This document shows, one piece after another, positions 1 through 15,655 of a DNA stretch of 64,000 bases (positions are counted from its first letter, which is position 1; every line of letters begins with the position of its first letter). The stretch lies in NCBI GenBank assembly GCA_038380795.1, contig CM076266.1, positions 33,740,145 through 33,804,144 of the forward strand, written 5' to 3'. This DNA is from Pyrocephalus nanus. Its lineage: Eukaryota; Chordata; Aves; Passeriformes; Tyrannidae. The notes below the pieces were generated by a model, which was not told the DNA's origin, did not search any database, and worked only from the letters and a program-made list of their open reading frames with translations. The position numbers were made by a program, and so were the translations under genes.

Positions 1-2756
1 TTATGGGTTTGTGCCTCAGGGCTGAGTTCCCACGGGGATTCTCTAATGTCTAATATATGTTGTATTTGCATGTTAATATTCCCACAGGACAAAAGTATCT
101 TCTTTATTAGTCATCTGATTTTCAGGAACTTCATATGAATTTAATGTCTCTGAAACATCTTTTCTTCTGTCAACCTTGGCTGAAATTCAGCCACTGAGGG
201 GACAGTACTGAGAAGAAAGAAGCAGCTGACAGGGCAGACAGGCGTATGTAGGCAAACTAAGTTGCATTTCACAAGAACACTTCCCTAAAAGTACGTCACC
301 TGAGCAAGACCATAAAAATTCACACCTCTACACAGACAAAAAGTAAGAAAACCTGAATTGAGGAACTCCTAAGTTTAACTCCAGTAAAACTGTCCCTGTC
401 ACAACAGAGAGACTAAATAGGAAGAATAATATGAAATTATAATTTCCTTAATAAGCACCTCACTGGATCTTCTTCCTTCTCCAGAATGCACCAACCACAA
501 CACAATACAATTTTGTTTTGATCCTCTGTTCTACTTTTAAATGTAGTCTATGCTAAAGTTATACAGCTGTATGACTTAGAAGGTGAATATTCATTCCATA
601 TACCTGACACCTAAACTACCAATAAATGTAGGTTTGCACATATCCTCAAACATAAGAAGAGTATGCTATTACTTCCAGTTGAGGTTTTTGGGAAGTATGA
701 AAATTGTGGTGGGGGGTACTTTTATCTCCTTGGCTACAGCATACCAAAAGGGATGTCACTTACCTGTCAATCTAGAAAGATTTTACACAGTCTTCTTATA
801 AAACCAGTTAAAGAACTTAGAGAGTGAACACAGCTCTGCAGGAACTAATATCTTCCCATCCTTGTTGACCAAAGAAATCATGAATCTTGCCTCAATCAGG
901 CACTTCACTGACAGTCAACTGCTTTACCAGAAACCAGCCCAGAGACTACAGCCCCCCACAAAAGCACACATTTTCTTTAAATTATTGCCTGCATAACAAC
1001 AGCACTTTTATATCTCTGAAGGCTGAAGTTCAAAGAAACTTCGTAACACCAAAAGAACATCAGTCAGCTCACTGTCCTCCCACAACACCTGGTATTTGGC
1101 AGCCTGAGACACAGAGAGAGAAGGTACTGTGAAAATTGTGTGCTCTAGCTCTTTCCAAAACAGCAGAACCCTCAATTTTGGAGGTACTTCCAAAACTCAG
1201 TTCCCTCTTAGTATTAAAAGCATCCCTAAATAGGAACTTCTGCCTATCTAAAGGAAGAGGAGAAGCGTGTTCTGACCCTTTGTGTTGCTTCTGAGCTTAT
1301 TCACTAGAGAAACTGTTGGAAGAAATTGGCTCTCTTGTTTTCCAGACGATCTGTTGAATATGTGATGAAAGGGAACATGTTGCCCCCTGGCCACTGGCAC
1401 ACGAAAGGAATAGCTGCAAGGATTACAAGTGGGCTCTGGGCCATATGGTGTGTAGGCTTATTGTAGGAATTTAGCATTTTTTAAACTCCTACTTTCCTGT
1501 CAAATTGGTTGAAATTAGCCACTGAGCTTCCTCTCAGAAACAACACTCTGATTGTATAATCTTTTGCCATTCAAAACCAGATTAAAAAAGTACACAAAAA
1601 TAACATAAAACCTATATTTCAGTTCATCATAAAGGCAAGAAGAAGGAGTAGTTAGAAGAGATGCTTTCAAAAACAGGGATATTTATTGGAAGCTGGAGCT
1701 TTAATAAACGTAAGCTTAGCATTACAGAAATGAGCATATATTACAGCATACAAGCTTACTTCTATGAAGGTTTAAAATAGAGTTCAGAAGCTAAGCCAGT
1801 TTAAGCCACAGAGTAGTACTCCCTTATCCTTCCAGAGAATGGCACAGAGTACATATGACTGACATACAAAAACATAATCTTATTTGCTATTTAGCTATTT
1901 CTAGAAACCCAATATTATGCTAGGATGCCTGCAAATATTACAAATGCTGTTTTGTGAATGAAGCAATACATCATGTAAAATAATACAGTATTGAGGTATA
2001 CACCTGATGAAAGGCTTCTAGCCTCCAGACAGTCATATAAGAAATTAATTTATTTTAAATGTATAATGACTACATCTATCCAATATATTCATCTGTAGAG
2101 GATATAAATTGTAATTCGGGGTTGTAGACAAAGCTGAATGAATGCAGGCAGTTGGGGGGTTGTTTTAAACAGGGCAGAGTTCCTTATCCATTGATGCAAA
2201 CAGCACACGGTTGGCATTTCATTTCAGTCGAAAAAGGTTCATCACATAGCAATCAACAATATTGTCTGTTCATCTGTACTAGTGCTCTGAATAATTTTAA
2301 CACACCTTCAATTACCTACCAAAATACCTCCCCGTGCTGTCCCCCATCAAAAGGTGAAGTTCAACTCCACAGATTTCTCTTTAATAAAATCTAAACCCTA
2401 ATCCTAAAATCAAGGGTGTTTTGGCTTTAACAAGGGTTTCACAATATCCCAAGTACTCTGCATCCCAAAGGGAGGTCGTCAAGCCATTCATTCACTCAGA
2501 CTACAAAAAGGTATGTACTACCTATGCACTAACCTTCTGGCCTCTACTGGAACACACACAGGCACAACACATCTAAAGTTGTGAACAGGAATAATTTCTG
2601 GAGCACGTTATGGCCTTAGACAGTCATTTAAAACCAACTTGGCAAATGAAGATTACTCAGTTAATGTATGATATGTAACATGTGCAGCATCTGCAGGCAG
2701 CTTATAGATGCCAGAGATGAAGAAAATTCTCCTTTGAAGATCGTTTGGCCAAATGG

Positions 2757-2890
2757 AAAAAAAACAAATAATCACGAAACATCCAAAAAACAAAACCCAA
2801 AAACCAAACAAAGAAACAAACAAACAAACAAACAAACAAAAAACAAAGAAAACCAAACCACCCTAAAAAGAAACACACAAAAGCAGAGAC
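2757..2890 (+). repeat. A/C-rich tract with (CAAA)6
   Basis: This is low-complexity sequence with six perfect CAAA units at 2,817-2,840. In the UBE2E2 transcript it would read as a U/G-rich tract. Confidence 0.9.
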
Positions 2891-3398
2891 ATACATCAAC
2901 ATGAGGGATAGCACAGAGCAATTGACACCATCATATTATTCCCTATTACTGATGCTTGGGAGATGCTCAGGAGAAATAATGTCCTCCAGTGGGAAGGAAA
3001 AGGGACAGGGTGTTAACTATCAAACCACAGGTAGTTTAATTACGTCAGAGAAGATCATACTTCCAGACTTCTAAGCACCAAGACAGCAGACCTGACTTGG
3101 CATCTGTGTATTAGAATTCAGGGGCACCTAGTCCCCATGGGTCCTAAGAGTATTGACAATAGAGGAAGAGCTGGGAGAGATCAGGAAGCAAGATTTATGA
3201 GTTAGGCAGAAACTTCAGGCTCAGAGTGCAGAGCTGTAAGCTCTGGAGTGTTCTTAACACTATTCCCTGGGCTACTGACAAGAGTACACAGTGAAAAAAA
3301 CTGGAGTAGGGAAGAGCTCAAATTTATTTTGAGAGGGAGAACTCTTGGACTGAATAGCATTGATTCCTGAACAGAAGTCATGTGAGAAGAAAGGAAGC

Positions 3399-3409
3399 GG
3401 GGGGGGGGG
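3399..3409 (+). repeat. Poly-G run (11 G)
   Basis: An isolated run of eleven G lies in AT-rich intron DNA. Confidence 0.85.
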
Positions 3410-6400
3410 AATCAATCCATGTGCAAACCTTTGGGATGTGTAAGAAGTGAAGCTTAACACTCCATGTATTCATGCAGAGCTTCTCTGTTATTTTATGGGA
3501 AAATACCTAAAAGCATGTTAAGCTTCTACTATACTCCCCGATCAAATCAGTTCCCCAAAGCAGTAATAATATATTCTCTCTCAAAGGAGAAAAAGTTTGT
3601 TTGACTTGCAATTACATTACATTATTATTGACTGATCTGTTTTAATTTAGGGAAGGGTTGGTAAGGCAGAGAAAATATTTACTATGCTCCAACCATATTC
3701 AACTGCTCAGGGAACCCTGAAACAAAACTTACAAAGAGAAACAAAAATCTCCAAGGAAAACCAAATAAAAAATATGGTGGACAGAAATGGTTTATTAGTC
3801 TCCCTGCACACATCAAAAAAAAAAAATTCAATGATATTTTGATTACTGGACATCGCCATACAGAAAAGTATGTTAGGAACCAAATACAATCAATCAGAAT
3901 TCCTATTAAGAATGAAGATGACTAGAGAATGGAAGATTCTAAGCTGATGAATCATGAACTACAACTGAGGCAAAAAAGAAAGACAGAACCAAACCAACCA
4001 GTTAGTTAGGCAGCCAAAGTTAGCCAAAGATAGTTATGCTTATGTCAAGCAAAGACAGAGAGAAGAGTAAATATTATTATAATATCTTAATTTATTTATC
4101 ATGGCATTTTGCTACAAAGGATTCATCACAATTATCAAAGTCAGATAAGCACTTTCTCACTGCATGAAATGATTAAATACAGTTTGACTTTGCAATCATT
4201 AATATAATGCAAATTCTTTTAAAGTCAAACTACAAAGAAATTAAACTCAGTGAGCTTAGGAATAAACAAGAGAGTCTCACGCACTCCATGTAGTAAATAA
4301 ATAAAGAAAATCATTAACACTAACACTGGAGCTATGTAACTAGCACTAGTTATTTCAGGCACACAACATTTAATATTTGCCTTCTGAGCATGTTTTTAGT
4401 CCATACACTGTGAGAGAACAAATATGTTGTGGGATGGTCAACAGCTCAAATTCAATTTTTACATGTGATAAAAAGTGACAAGATTGATAGCAAAGTGCCA
4501 TCCATTCTCATCAGTCACACTTAGTCCTCAGACTTCTATTATCCACAAATCCTGCTATACAATCAAAGAGAAAGAACTACTGAATTATTTATTAAAACTG
4601 ACATCATCAATTATGCTCCCATATAAAAACTCACCAAGCAGCCATTTAAAGAATTAGAGTGTGTATTTGGGTAACTTGTGACCAGGTTAACCACCACTCT
4701 GACTGGGGAGAGGGTTGGAAGCTCTTCTCAGACATTTTACATCTGAGAAGTTAAACTTGCAAAAGCATTATTTTCTGCCAATGCAAAGTCTTGTACTTCT
4801 GGCCAATAAAGCCCAAAGTATGATACCAACAGTCCCTTTTTCTTTTTTTTTTTTTCCTTCCCTATTATCACCTTTTGACATAATCTGAAAAGTTTACAAA
4901 GGTGTACCTAAAGCAACAGCCTTGGAATAGTGTTTCCCCACTGCAAAGCCAGCAAGTGTCCATCATCAGTGCCAAGAGCACCAAATAATGAAATGGTGAA
5001 CAGGTGGTATTCCTTGGCAGTCAGCTGGACTCACACCCCAAACTTCTGATTTCTTGGTACAGGCAAGGCATTCAGTTGCATTCACTTCCCTTTCAGTACA
5101 AGGGGTCCCTTTTAATTCACACATGATTTTCATGAAATTTTTATCACCTTTTAACATCAGTGTTATTAAGTTAATGTTTTAAGAGATGTGAATAACCATA
5201 TTATTGCTGCACAGCAATTCCAAAATACTAACACAACACTGCATTCAGAGGAGTGGGCTACATTCGCAAAACATCCTGTCTAGACAATTATGAAAAAGCA
5301 TGGCCCACCAATGTATTTCCCAGCATCATCTGGTGGCCCTTGCTCTGAGTAAATACAGCGTAATCACAGCTATGAAAGTTACTCTTCCAGCAGAACCCAG
5401 CACTAAGTGGAGAAACCTGCAAGTAATCTAATAGACAAATGATATATAACCCCTCATATATATGCCTTCAGCATGGAAAGGTGCCCAGATTTGCAGAGTT
5501 TCTGTACGGGATGGTGTATAAGACAAAGACTGCCTATAATAGTAAATTAAACATGCCAGGACTGTCTACTGGCACTAAGGCCAGCTGGCACAGAACAGCC
5601 TGTGCCCATACTCCCTTACCCTTCAAGTATACAACTGTTGAATGGAAATGTCTTTCAGCTTCTCTCTTCCCAAGGCCTACTTAGTTTGTTCAGAAGAATA
5701 CTGATGGATACTGTCCAAAGCCTTGCAGGATTGTTCTAATAAGGTAAGTAATATTAACAACAACAGTCCAAAAATGCATTGTGGAGTTGTTAATTTTATC
5801 CATATAGACCTAAGTGACAAGTCCAGAGGGCTCATTTCTCCTTTGTAACAAGAAGTAGAAGAACATAAATAAAGGGAGATAACTGAAGTCTCTAGGAGAA
5901 ACCACAAAACACCACAAGGGATGACCATCTTGTTATCAAAAATGTTAAATAGCTGGTTTTCCAAGCTATTCCACTTAGGAAGAACAGAAGCTATCAGAGT
6001 AAGAAAAATGCTCTTAGTTTCAAGTACCCAATTTTTTTTTTTGTCTTAATGCCACTGTTATTTTAGGCAATTACCATTACAAGGAGTATTTTTCCTAAAT
6101 TCTGTTGCAGACAATCTACAGATTAAAAGCAACTACAATTCAGTGGTTGATCTAGATATAAATTCTTGCCATTTTCATAGAACCCAGTGAAGTCCCAATG
6201 AATACACTCATTTTCCCTCCTAATTTCAACATTTATCCAGATTACTAGGTTAATTTAGTTTCTTTTAGCTTCTGTGGTATGAAAAGGCCACTGCTATGTC
6301 ACGTGCTCTAATACTGGCATTTTTAATGATGAACAGGTTCACAAACCACAAGGTCTAAATAAAGTTGTTACTTAAATATATGACTATTTACAATATGAAT

Positions 6401-8591
6401 GTTTATACAAGAACAAACTGGCAGCAAAGGTGCTCTTGTTAAATTTATCCTCTGGTTTGGTTACTTCAAATTGCATAGCAATTTAAAAGCTATTTTCAAA
6501 AGCTCTTTCAGCAATTTTTATTTCTTACATGAGGAACCACTGGGCCCTTTAGGAAGGAAAGTATCTCTTTTAAGCAGTATGTGGACCATCAGCAACAGGA
6601 TACTCCTCTCCTACTGTTACCCTTATCTAAAACAATGTTGAAGTTACTCTGCCTGCTCTCATTAAACTGTAATTAAATAAAAAAATTACTGAAGAAAGCC
6701 AATGAATTGAAAATCATAAGCGTTAACCGTTAAGCCTTCAATATAAGAGCACCAAAGCTCTGCAGTAACAGGAATGGACCAAATTGTCCACAAATGAAAT
6801 TCAAATGGTTTACAGAGTTAATGGACTGCAAGAAACAACTGATATTTTTGCTTATATTTGGTTAAATTGAAAGAAGAAAAAAACCAAAACCCATCAAAAT
6901 TATGCAAAAACTGCATTCCAGATCGATCAATATACTCAGGCTTAATGTGTAGTCCTTCAAAGGATGTCTTTAAAAGATTTGAGGTTAAGTTTTGGCTTCT
7001 TTAAACAAAAAGTGCTGAAACAGAAGAAACATTGTTTTGAAAAATACATGCTCATAAATTTTTAAACTTCATTTTTAAAAATTTGTAAACTTCTAAAGAA
7101 ATTTCAACATCGATACACTCATTTGACAGTCTTTCAGATTATTTTTTAAATGAAAAAAAGTCATTGCATAACTATTTTTTTAATGTAGTCTATAGGATGA
7201 ATTAATGTCTCCTGACCTTTTAGCCACACATCCCTCAGATTATTTCTTGTTCCTCATCTTTGGTGAAAGATGCTTCTATTTGTCATCTCAGAAATGCCAC
7301 TCCTGCCTCTTAAGAATCATCTTCTGAAACTTAGTGCAATGGAATGTAATATGACCGCAACAAGCCAATACAGGTCCTGACTTTTTATTAGTGTATTCAG
7401 TGCCAGTTCTTCATCTAATCTAAGTTGTGCTCAACGTGTCATCAGCAAGACCTTTTTCTGAGTTTTGAATACCACTGTAAGGCAAAGTTTAAGCGCATCA
7501 TTTACTTTTTTTTTTGTTAATCTGTTTAGTTACTGCTTTTAGAAACAAATGAAAGGACTAGAATGTTTACTGCTCTGATATAAAAACATTTTGAGTAACA
7601 AGGGTGGCCTTTTTAAACTACTTACTACCCTTCGGGAAAACCAGCAAGAGAATGCTAGAGATCCTCCCTCATGCAGACCAGAAGCCACACCACTGCTCAT
7701 AACAGGGACTTGGCAATTCTGCAGGATGACTCTGAAGTTAGTTGTTGATTGATCTCTTCCTGTATTTGGAGTTAGATGTGTCTGAGTATGTGAAACGGGT
7801 TATATATTTATGAAGGATTTCAGCTGCCTCTATTTAGAAAGCCCTAAGGAGCTGGCTGGCTCTTGTTTTTTTTTCAAAAGCAAATGCAATAAATGTAAAG
7901 GAGTCCAGCAACTTTCAAATGTGTAAAAAAAAAAAAATGTTCAGTATAAGAAGACTTCTTCGTAACTGTTTATAAACTTCACTAAAACATGCAAGTGGAA
8001 GCACTTAACAGCATAAACCTTCACTGTTAAAACACAACAGTCAGCTAATTTCATTTATTAGAAGTCTAAATATAAAATAGTGCAATCCAGGTGATTAAAA
8101 TAGTTGCATGCTGCTCAAACAAAACAGTTCTGCAAAATTTTCAATCAAAGATTTAATTCATGAATTTAAATTTCATGCCAAAAATTAGCAGTCAATTCAA
8201 AAAGGGCAAAAATTGGGCATATCTATTCCATGGCTTCTCTAAGTTCAACATTTAGTTTAAATCAATTATTGCCAAACACAAGCCACATTCTGCTCTAAGA
8301 AGAAATACTGCACCTGGTTTCTTAAGGGACAACAAAAGCAAAACTTGCAATGAACATGTTCATACATTACATAAAGGTAAACTCACAGACTGTGAGCCAA
8401 CCGCCACACATGTCCATTTTTAAACCACATCTCACCCTCATTGTTTCAGTCCAAAAGAAGTATAGAAACTGAACCTTAGGTTCTTTTAAAGACCTGTAAA
8501 CTCAAAAAAAAAATGCTGGAAAAATCATAGTTCTTGACAAGAAAACAAACCCCAAAAGCCAAAACCAACAAACAAATTACATTATATTTAT

Positions 8592-8942
8592 CAAAGAATT
8601 CCAGAAAAGGATGAGATTGGAAGGGGCCTCTTGAGGTCATCTTGTCCAACTCTCCTCATCAAGCAGGGCCACCTGCAGCCAGCTGCCCAGCACTGTCCAG
8701 ACTGCTTTTGAATATCACTGAGGATGGAGACTCCACAACTCCCCTGGGCAACTTGTGCCAGTGCTTAGTCAACCTCATAGTGTAAAAGTGTTTTCCGATG
8801 TTCAGATTGAGCCTCCTTGTTTCAGTTTGCACCTGCTGCCTCTTGTCCTGTCAGTGGGCACATTTGAGAAGGCTCCACCTCCTATACACCCTCATGCTAT
8901 TTAAACACTTGGGTAAGATCTCCCTGGGCTTCCTCTTCCCTA
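8592..8942 (-). mobile_element. CR1 LINE 3' fragment
   Basis: The plus strand reads as the reverse complement of the CR1 3' region. It contains recognisable blocks such as GATTGGAAGGGGCCTC, the stretch around CTCCACAACTCCCCTGGGCAA, and CTCTTGTCCTGTCAG. The element is therefore inserted on the minus strand, the same orientation as UBE2E2. It is 5'-truncated, as most CR1 copies are. The terminal ATTCTATG-like repeat is degraded, so it is an older copy. Confidence 0.93.
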
Positions 8943-11900
8943 AAGAATTTCATTTTAACAGAAGCTGTACAGAAGCAGATGCCACCAAAAATGATGATGT
9001 ACAACATACGTTAATCTTGCCTTCAAAAATATCTTTTGTGTTAAAATAAGTTACCTGCCCAATAAAATCATTGAAACCAATAAAATCTGTAAAGGTGAAG
9101 AAGTTAGCTATGATTAGTTGACATTTCTCCAATGAACAACTTATTTCCTGGACTTTCTGTTTTTTGCTTTAGGAAGAACTAAGGAATAAAGAAGAAAAAT
9201 GGGCACTCAGCTGAAGGCCTGCCTATGTCTAAACTTTCACTGTTGACGAAAAACACATGAACACTATTTTTAGCTAAAACAGTCAAAAAAGCTGAAAGAA
9301 CATTTAAAAATAAGGTTTACATTGATTCAGTTTAAAATCAATAGACTTAGTATAACTTTAAATAAGACAGAAACCAAGGAACTAAAAAAAAAAAAATCTA
9401 TTTGGACACATTTTAATTAAGCTCAAAACTAATTAAATTAATCAGCTTTTCTAGCATGCATTTTTAGAAAATGCTGATGATTCAAGCCACTGTATCAAGG
9501 GTATGAAAGAACACGGAGCAGAAGCTGGAAGAAAAGAGCATAAGGCTTGCAAATCAACTGTTTTGGTAAAGGTGAATAAAGTGGTGGGCAAAGTTAATCT
9601 GTAAACTCAGTGGAAATTTTAGGACTGAATGGCATTAACACTTGAAAAACAGATACTAATACAAGGTCTCTTCACCTATAAGCAGCAGATTTACATTTTT
9701 CTATTTCCTATGTAAGTATTTTTTGTTTCTTTTTGGTTTTAAAACTTGCTTCCAACAAATTCAGCAAAATAAACTGAAAAGCAGTAACAGCAACTATTAT
9801 GCAATTGAGTCTTCTCTCCATTACTTATCACAACGCACTGCTGTTTCTGATTTCATTTCAATCAATACACAGCCAAAAAGAATGCTTATACTGTAGCCTT
9901 TGTAATTGTTACAATTTAAATGCTTATTTATCTATATATTTGCTAGATATTGGATAAACTTTATATTGTTTAAAAATAGCTGTCTTCCTGACAGATATTC
10001 TTCCCTCTTTCATATATGCATTAAGTAAGCTCCAATCAGTTTGGTAGTATGTACAACATGTAGCACTCACTACACCCTTACAATCCATTTATCCAAGAAA
10101 GAAAACCCCTTGGCTACTAAAATTTGACATTATCGGTGCCTCTTATGATAAGAAAAATGAAAGCATATACTGAAGTAAATTAATAACCCAGCTAGACTGC
10201 TTCTGTATTTGGATGGTCCCACATCACTGTGCTACTTACTAATCATCTCCGTTGTTTTCTCTTTGGAACATTCTTCTGTTGCTGAGCTATAACAAACAAA
10301 CCATGTATGGATGATTATGCCACTGCGCTAACAATTACAAGTTGGCTCTTTTCCATTTTGCTTGTTAAAATCTTCATTAGTCATGTGGAAAGCTACTAAG
10401 CCATACAGGATCTACAAATGTCACAGAAACGTATGGAAGCATTTAGGACTTAAAACAATCCATTCAAGCATTTATGTTTCTTAGCCACAGGACTATAATG
10501 CATATCAAATAACAGAATTAAATTAACAAACAAGTGGTCTCCTACCAGTTAAGTAATGTACTGTCCCCCTACAAAGTACTAATATTCAAACACCTTAGCC
10601 AGGAATGTATGGATTGTCATGGCAAAAATCATTCTCTTGACATAAACCACTAGGATAAGTTTATTTACACTTCTTGAAGTCTTACAAGTAATTCTATCAT
10701 TTTACTGCGCTTCATGCAAATTTTTTACATACTTATAATGTAGTCTGTCTAGTAGAATTTTAATTCAGTCCAAAAGTCCAGTTATTTAATTCAAAAATTG
10801 CATCAAATTAACATCCTAAATAATAATAACAAAAATAAACCCCAAACAAACAGAACCCACTTTGCTGATATATTAGCAACAAACAAATTACTAACCATAA
10901 GCCAGAAGTTTTCACATGAATAAGGAAAAAGTCAGTTTGACAGTGTTGGAAAGAACAGCAGCATGAGTATGAAGACAGGTAATACTGTAGCAAAATAAAT
11001 TAAAAATTCTCAAGGCTAAGAGACCCCTGCAACCAATAATTTTTTAAACTGCGCAGGAGGAAAAAATATCCTCTCAGGGGGTAGCAGGTGGAATAAACTG
11101 CGTGCATTCTATTCAACTGAATTGTTTCAAAATTCACAGGAAAATCATAACTTTGAAGACCCTTGAGTGAAAGGGGTTATGTAAATTGAACAAAGCCAGT
11201 CCCAGATTTTGGGACAGCCTCATCGCTCTCTGGGATACAGAACTGCATATAGCTGAACAGCTTCCTTAAAAAGTCATGCAGCTACCAAGAACAGAAAAGA
11301 TCCAATCTGCTAACTTACAGCAATATTTGCATGTTTCTGCACTGTTTCTCTGGGCACTAGGATGCTTACAATTCCCCAAGCCCAGAGGGAAAAAAATGAA
11401 ACCAACTTTAGAACCAACACGAGATATGTGGAGCTTGGAATAATCCTAGGAACTTGTGAGGCACAGTACAAATTGAAAACCTCTCAGATGTAGCAATAAG
11501 GTCAGGTCACAGTGAGTAAGGTGTCATATAAAAGGTAACAGTACAACTGCTGAAAGCAGCCACCAACACAGAAGAATCAGGATGTGTTGACAAGAGGAAC
11601 TCAAGCCTGAAGTACTTCCTCTTAGCCCACACAGGAGTGGGGGGACCTACTCCTTTTAAGTTCTGTAAACACTCAGCATGTTTTTACTACTGCGTCCGTT
11701 AGTGATATTTATACACAGTGATGACCTCGTTCTCTAACATAGTGAATAAACATGAGAGAAAAAAAATCAAGTATTTTGGTTGTGTATTTATCAGCATTTG
11801 GGCTCATTTAAATACTACTTGAATAACAATTATCTTTCTCAGCTGAGCAGAGCATCAGGTTGGCAGACTGTGCTTCAGTTCTTCTCAAAGTGACAATTAA

Positions 11901-14900
11901 CCTTGATATCAGTCTGCAAAGTGCTCTGTACTGGCAGCAGAATAAAATTATCATTATCATAAAAATCATAAAGATTCTACTGAAACTGAGATAGCTGTCA
12001 TCCCTCAACTATTTGTATTCAGTAAGGAGCAGAGCAGATTGTTGCAGAACATCTTCAGCAAGTTCTGGGCTTCTGAGGCTGCATTTGTGGCTACCTGAAA
12101 ATGTATGACACATGTATACCAAAAGACTCACAGTTAATATACATTATTAATTAAATATCTCTTAGGGAGGTTTGCGATGCAGGAGATCATTATACTTGAA
12201 TCATGAATTTAAATCTGATTTGCACTACAGTAATTCCAGACACAAATGAGATTTTCAAGTTGATTATGTGATGCCTATCAGCTAGACAGTTTCCCATCCC
12301 AATGATACTTGTGATCACATGATCTTATTCTTCCAAGATTACAGCTTACGAACAAAAGCACAAAAAATCACAACAACAACAAAACCCAAAACTCCAATTT
12401 TGTTAACATTGGATCAAAATTCAAAATAGCCCTCTTGCACGGATGCTTAAATCACTGTGTTGACAGACTGTTGAGGAATGTACTCATACAACCAGGATTG
12501 TAGTAGCTGTGTCCACAACAGTCCATTGAAATGCCTATTAAGTGGATGCTTCTTACCTTCTAGGCAGCCTGGACACACAGGGAAGGAAGAAAATTGAGTC
12601 ATCTTCCCTAAAAATTTCCCACTTTCAAACATGGCATGACAAGTGACTGTGAAAATGTTTACAGCCATATGACACTTCATTTTTGTAATGTGCACACTGT
12701 GTGTCATAGTGTTTTACTGTTCTTGCTGCTACAGACAGGACATTGCTGTGAATAAGACGAGGCAGTGAAGCAAGTCTTCTTTTAGAAATATTTTTATAGA
12801 CTGATGGGTCTTATTTTATCTGTAACAGAACTCAAATAAACAAGTAGCCAATTACGTAGAAGGGCACATCGGGTTTTGGGTTTTTACCCCCTACAAGAGC
12901 TGACTATTTTCTCTGAGCTAAACTACAGCAGATCTTATACAAGAACCTCAGGAAAGGGAGACAAAGAACCCAGTCTTTGTACCTGTGGCACAAACTGACT
13001 CCAAAGGATTGTTTTTGGCAGGCAATGTCGTAGATTGTACGCAGGAGATACAAGAAGCCACGGTTGTGTTTCTGACCCAGGAAGCAATATCAGTTTTCTG
13101 AGAGGTGTAGTGTTAAAAAGTGTACTCCCACAGAATAATTTGAATGAGCAAGGCCAAGTGTGTCCCAGGATGTCCCCTGCAGAAAAATGAACTTACTCCA
13201 ATACAAAATGGAGAAAGGAAAACTTTTCTACAGTAATCAAAAGCCAGACACACTTCTAAAAAAGGTTAAGTCAAGAACGCCCTGCTTTTCCAGCTATCCA
13301 GCAAAATCTGAAATAATAGGAATGGTCCACTTTCAAACTAGAGAGTAAGTCAAAGTGCCTGTGCAAAACTCAAGCCCAGTTAAATTCAGCCAACATTTTA
13401 ACCTAGAACACTTAATGAATCCCATCCACGGTTACTTCATGTTACTGCAAAAGCTAGTGCTGCATTTACCATAGCGGTTCTGAAACTAATATTCCTGTGA
13501 ACTCACACTGGCTGCAAGCCCTAGATTTCAAATTTTATTTTTAATCCCTGTTTTGCAACTCTAAATGCCACGGCTACGAGCTTAGCTATCAATTACTTAT
13601 ATCAACAATTCTGAAATTGCATGATAGGCTGACATCTAATTTTTCAATCATAAACTTCTCTGAAAATTAAATGCATTACATTCCATCCATTCTCTCTTGA
13701 TGGGTTATAATATGCCTAATTTTATAGGTAATACATATATTTACCCTATTTAGGCTATCTATGATTGTAAATAGTGAGACTGCACAGAATTTTAAAATTC
13801 TCTGGGTCACATCTATGACCTTACAGTTGACATCATATAGTTTTCTAAAGAGTACTATAATTATCTTTAAAAACCTAAATCTATTTATCTCAGAAGTATA
13901 AAGTCCTAAATACTGCCTTCTTATGTGGAAACAAACTAATCATAAATTAGAGTAATAAAACACTTAAAAAAAAAAAGCCATTCTAGAATCAGAACACCTT
14001 AAAATGTAAAATAAATCCAGTTTGCTACTACAGGAAAGAACGTTACGATTACTACAGGTAACATACATTACCCATAGAATTTTGATACATGTAGAAAATA
14101 CTGCACTGGTGTCACAGAATGAAAAAATTTCCTTTGGCAATTTTAAAGTTATAACAAAAAGGATAAAAATCTCTATTAGATTTATGATGTATATATTCAA
14201 TAGTGGTTACTGTCAATACCTCCCAAACAAAAGTTAAATTGAACTTCAGCTAATCTTGTAGAAATAAAAAGACCTCCTTCCCCAAAACCAACCTGTACTA
14301 AGAATGAGGCAATCATTTTGAAAGAATGAAATTATTCACTATTTCTCCACTGAACAATAATAATATTTTCTGATAAAGAAATTTCATTACAAAGTCACTG
14401 CTGAATTTTATACTAAAAGATTGTCTACAGTCAGATAATCCAGAACCAATGCCTTTAAAAGCTTTAAAATTCTTAAACTCTATACTAAGCTCCAAATTCC
14501 ATAAAAGTTACAGTAAGATATAAATAATTTTAAAAAAGGAATATAACAACAATACCCAAACCAGAAAAAAAACCTGGAGAAATTTTAAATTGTCAGCTGT
14601 GTCAAGTGTTACTCAAGACTAATTGCTATAATGGTGTATCACTTATTCAAATAAAAATCTACTAAATTAAACACAAACCCTTACATTTCAGTCGTAGCTA
14701 CAGAATCTCCACCTTGATCTCCATAATATTTACAACATGAAAAGGCTGCAAGTATCACAAAAGCACACTACCACTCACCTATAGCCTCCTCTACACATAG
14801 TATGCATCGCAAGTTAATAAAGGCCACATAAATAAGGCTTTTGTATAGAGCAGATACTAAATTATGTATTTGATTACATATTTCTCCCTAAAACCCCAGA

Positions 14901-15584
14901 ATGTTAACATTAATCAGAGGAAACTTCGGATTCTGGTATAAATTTGACTATTGTATAAAAGGTAATATTTAAAATACATAATGCCTTATCACACAAACAC
15001 GAGCTGCCATATGTGAGGCACTGCTAAGCGTGGTTTCTATTAAACGGATACACAGTACCTGGCTTCTTTCCAAGAAACATGGAAGTATTTAAAAACCCCT
15101 GTTTAATCCAATTCCACAGCCTTGAAACAAAAATAAAGTGCTGCAAGAACTGTTAAAATGAAAAATTAAAGGCATGTAAATAAGTGAAAAAAAATAAATT
15201 GCCAGAGAAAATGAAAACAAAGATTATTTCAAGTAGATATCTTAATTGTAATTAGCAACATTTGGCATGTTTATGATATGATTCAAAGCTGCAGCCAATT
15301 AGATACCCCAAAAAGCTTGTAACAAAGCTGCAAATGTGTAACTACAGCATAAATAAGTTTTACTGCACACCAAGAAAACAGCACCCAGATCAATTTCATA
15401 GTTTGTTTCCAAAACGCTGTAAAGCATGCTCTGTTACTAGTTCATGGCTTTTTAGTCTTAAATAACAGCTTTTCTACCAGGAGATTTTGGAAAACAGTTT
15501 CATTTCATTCAGACTATTAATTGTTAATTTGTATACATTCCAAAAGAAAAATTACAGCATTGCCTTAGACTGTAGTGCCTATGC

Positions 15585-15655
15585 AAAAGAAACCCCAAAA
15601 CAAAACCAGTAACAACAAAAAGCCAAAACAAACAAACATCCCCCCCAAAATAATA
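15585..15655 (+). repeat. A/C-rich low-complexity tract
   Basis: CAAAA- and CAAAC-type words interrupted by a C run. It is similar in style to the tracts at 2.8, 31.8 and 34.1 kb. Confidence 0.75.

Noticed and set aside
6298..6305. GTCACGTG E-box/CLEAR-like motifs (also 18,429-18,436 and a CACGTG at 21,257)
   Set aside because: Isolated hexamer to octamer matches spread over 15 kb of intron, at about the frequency expected by chance.
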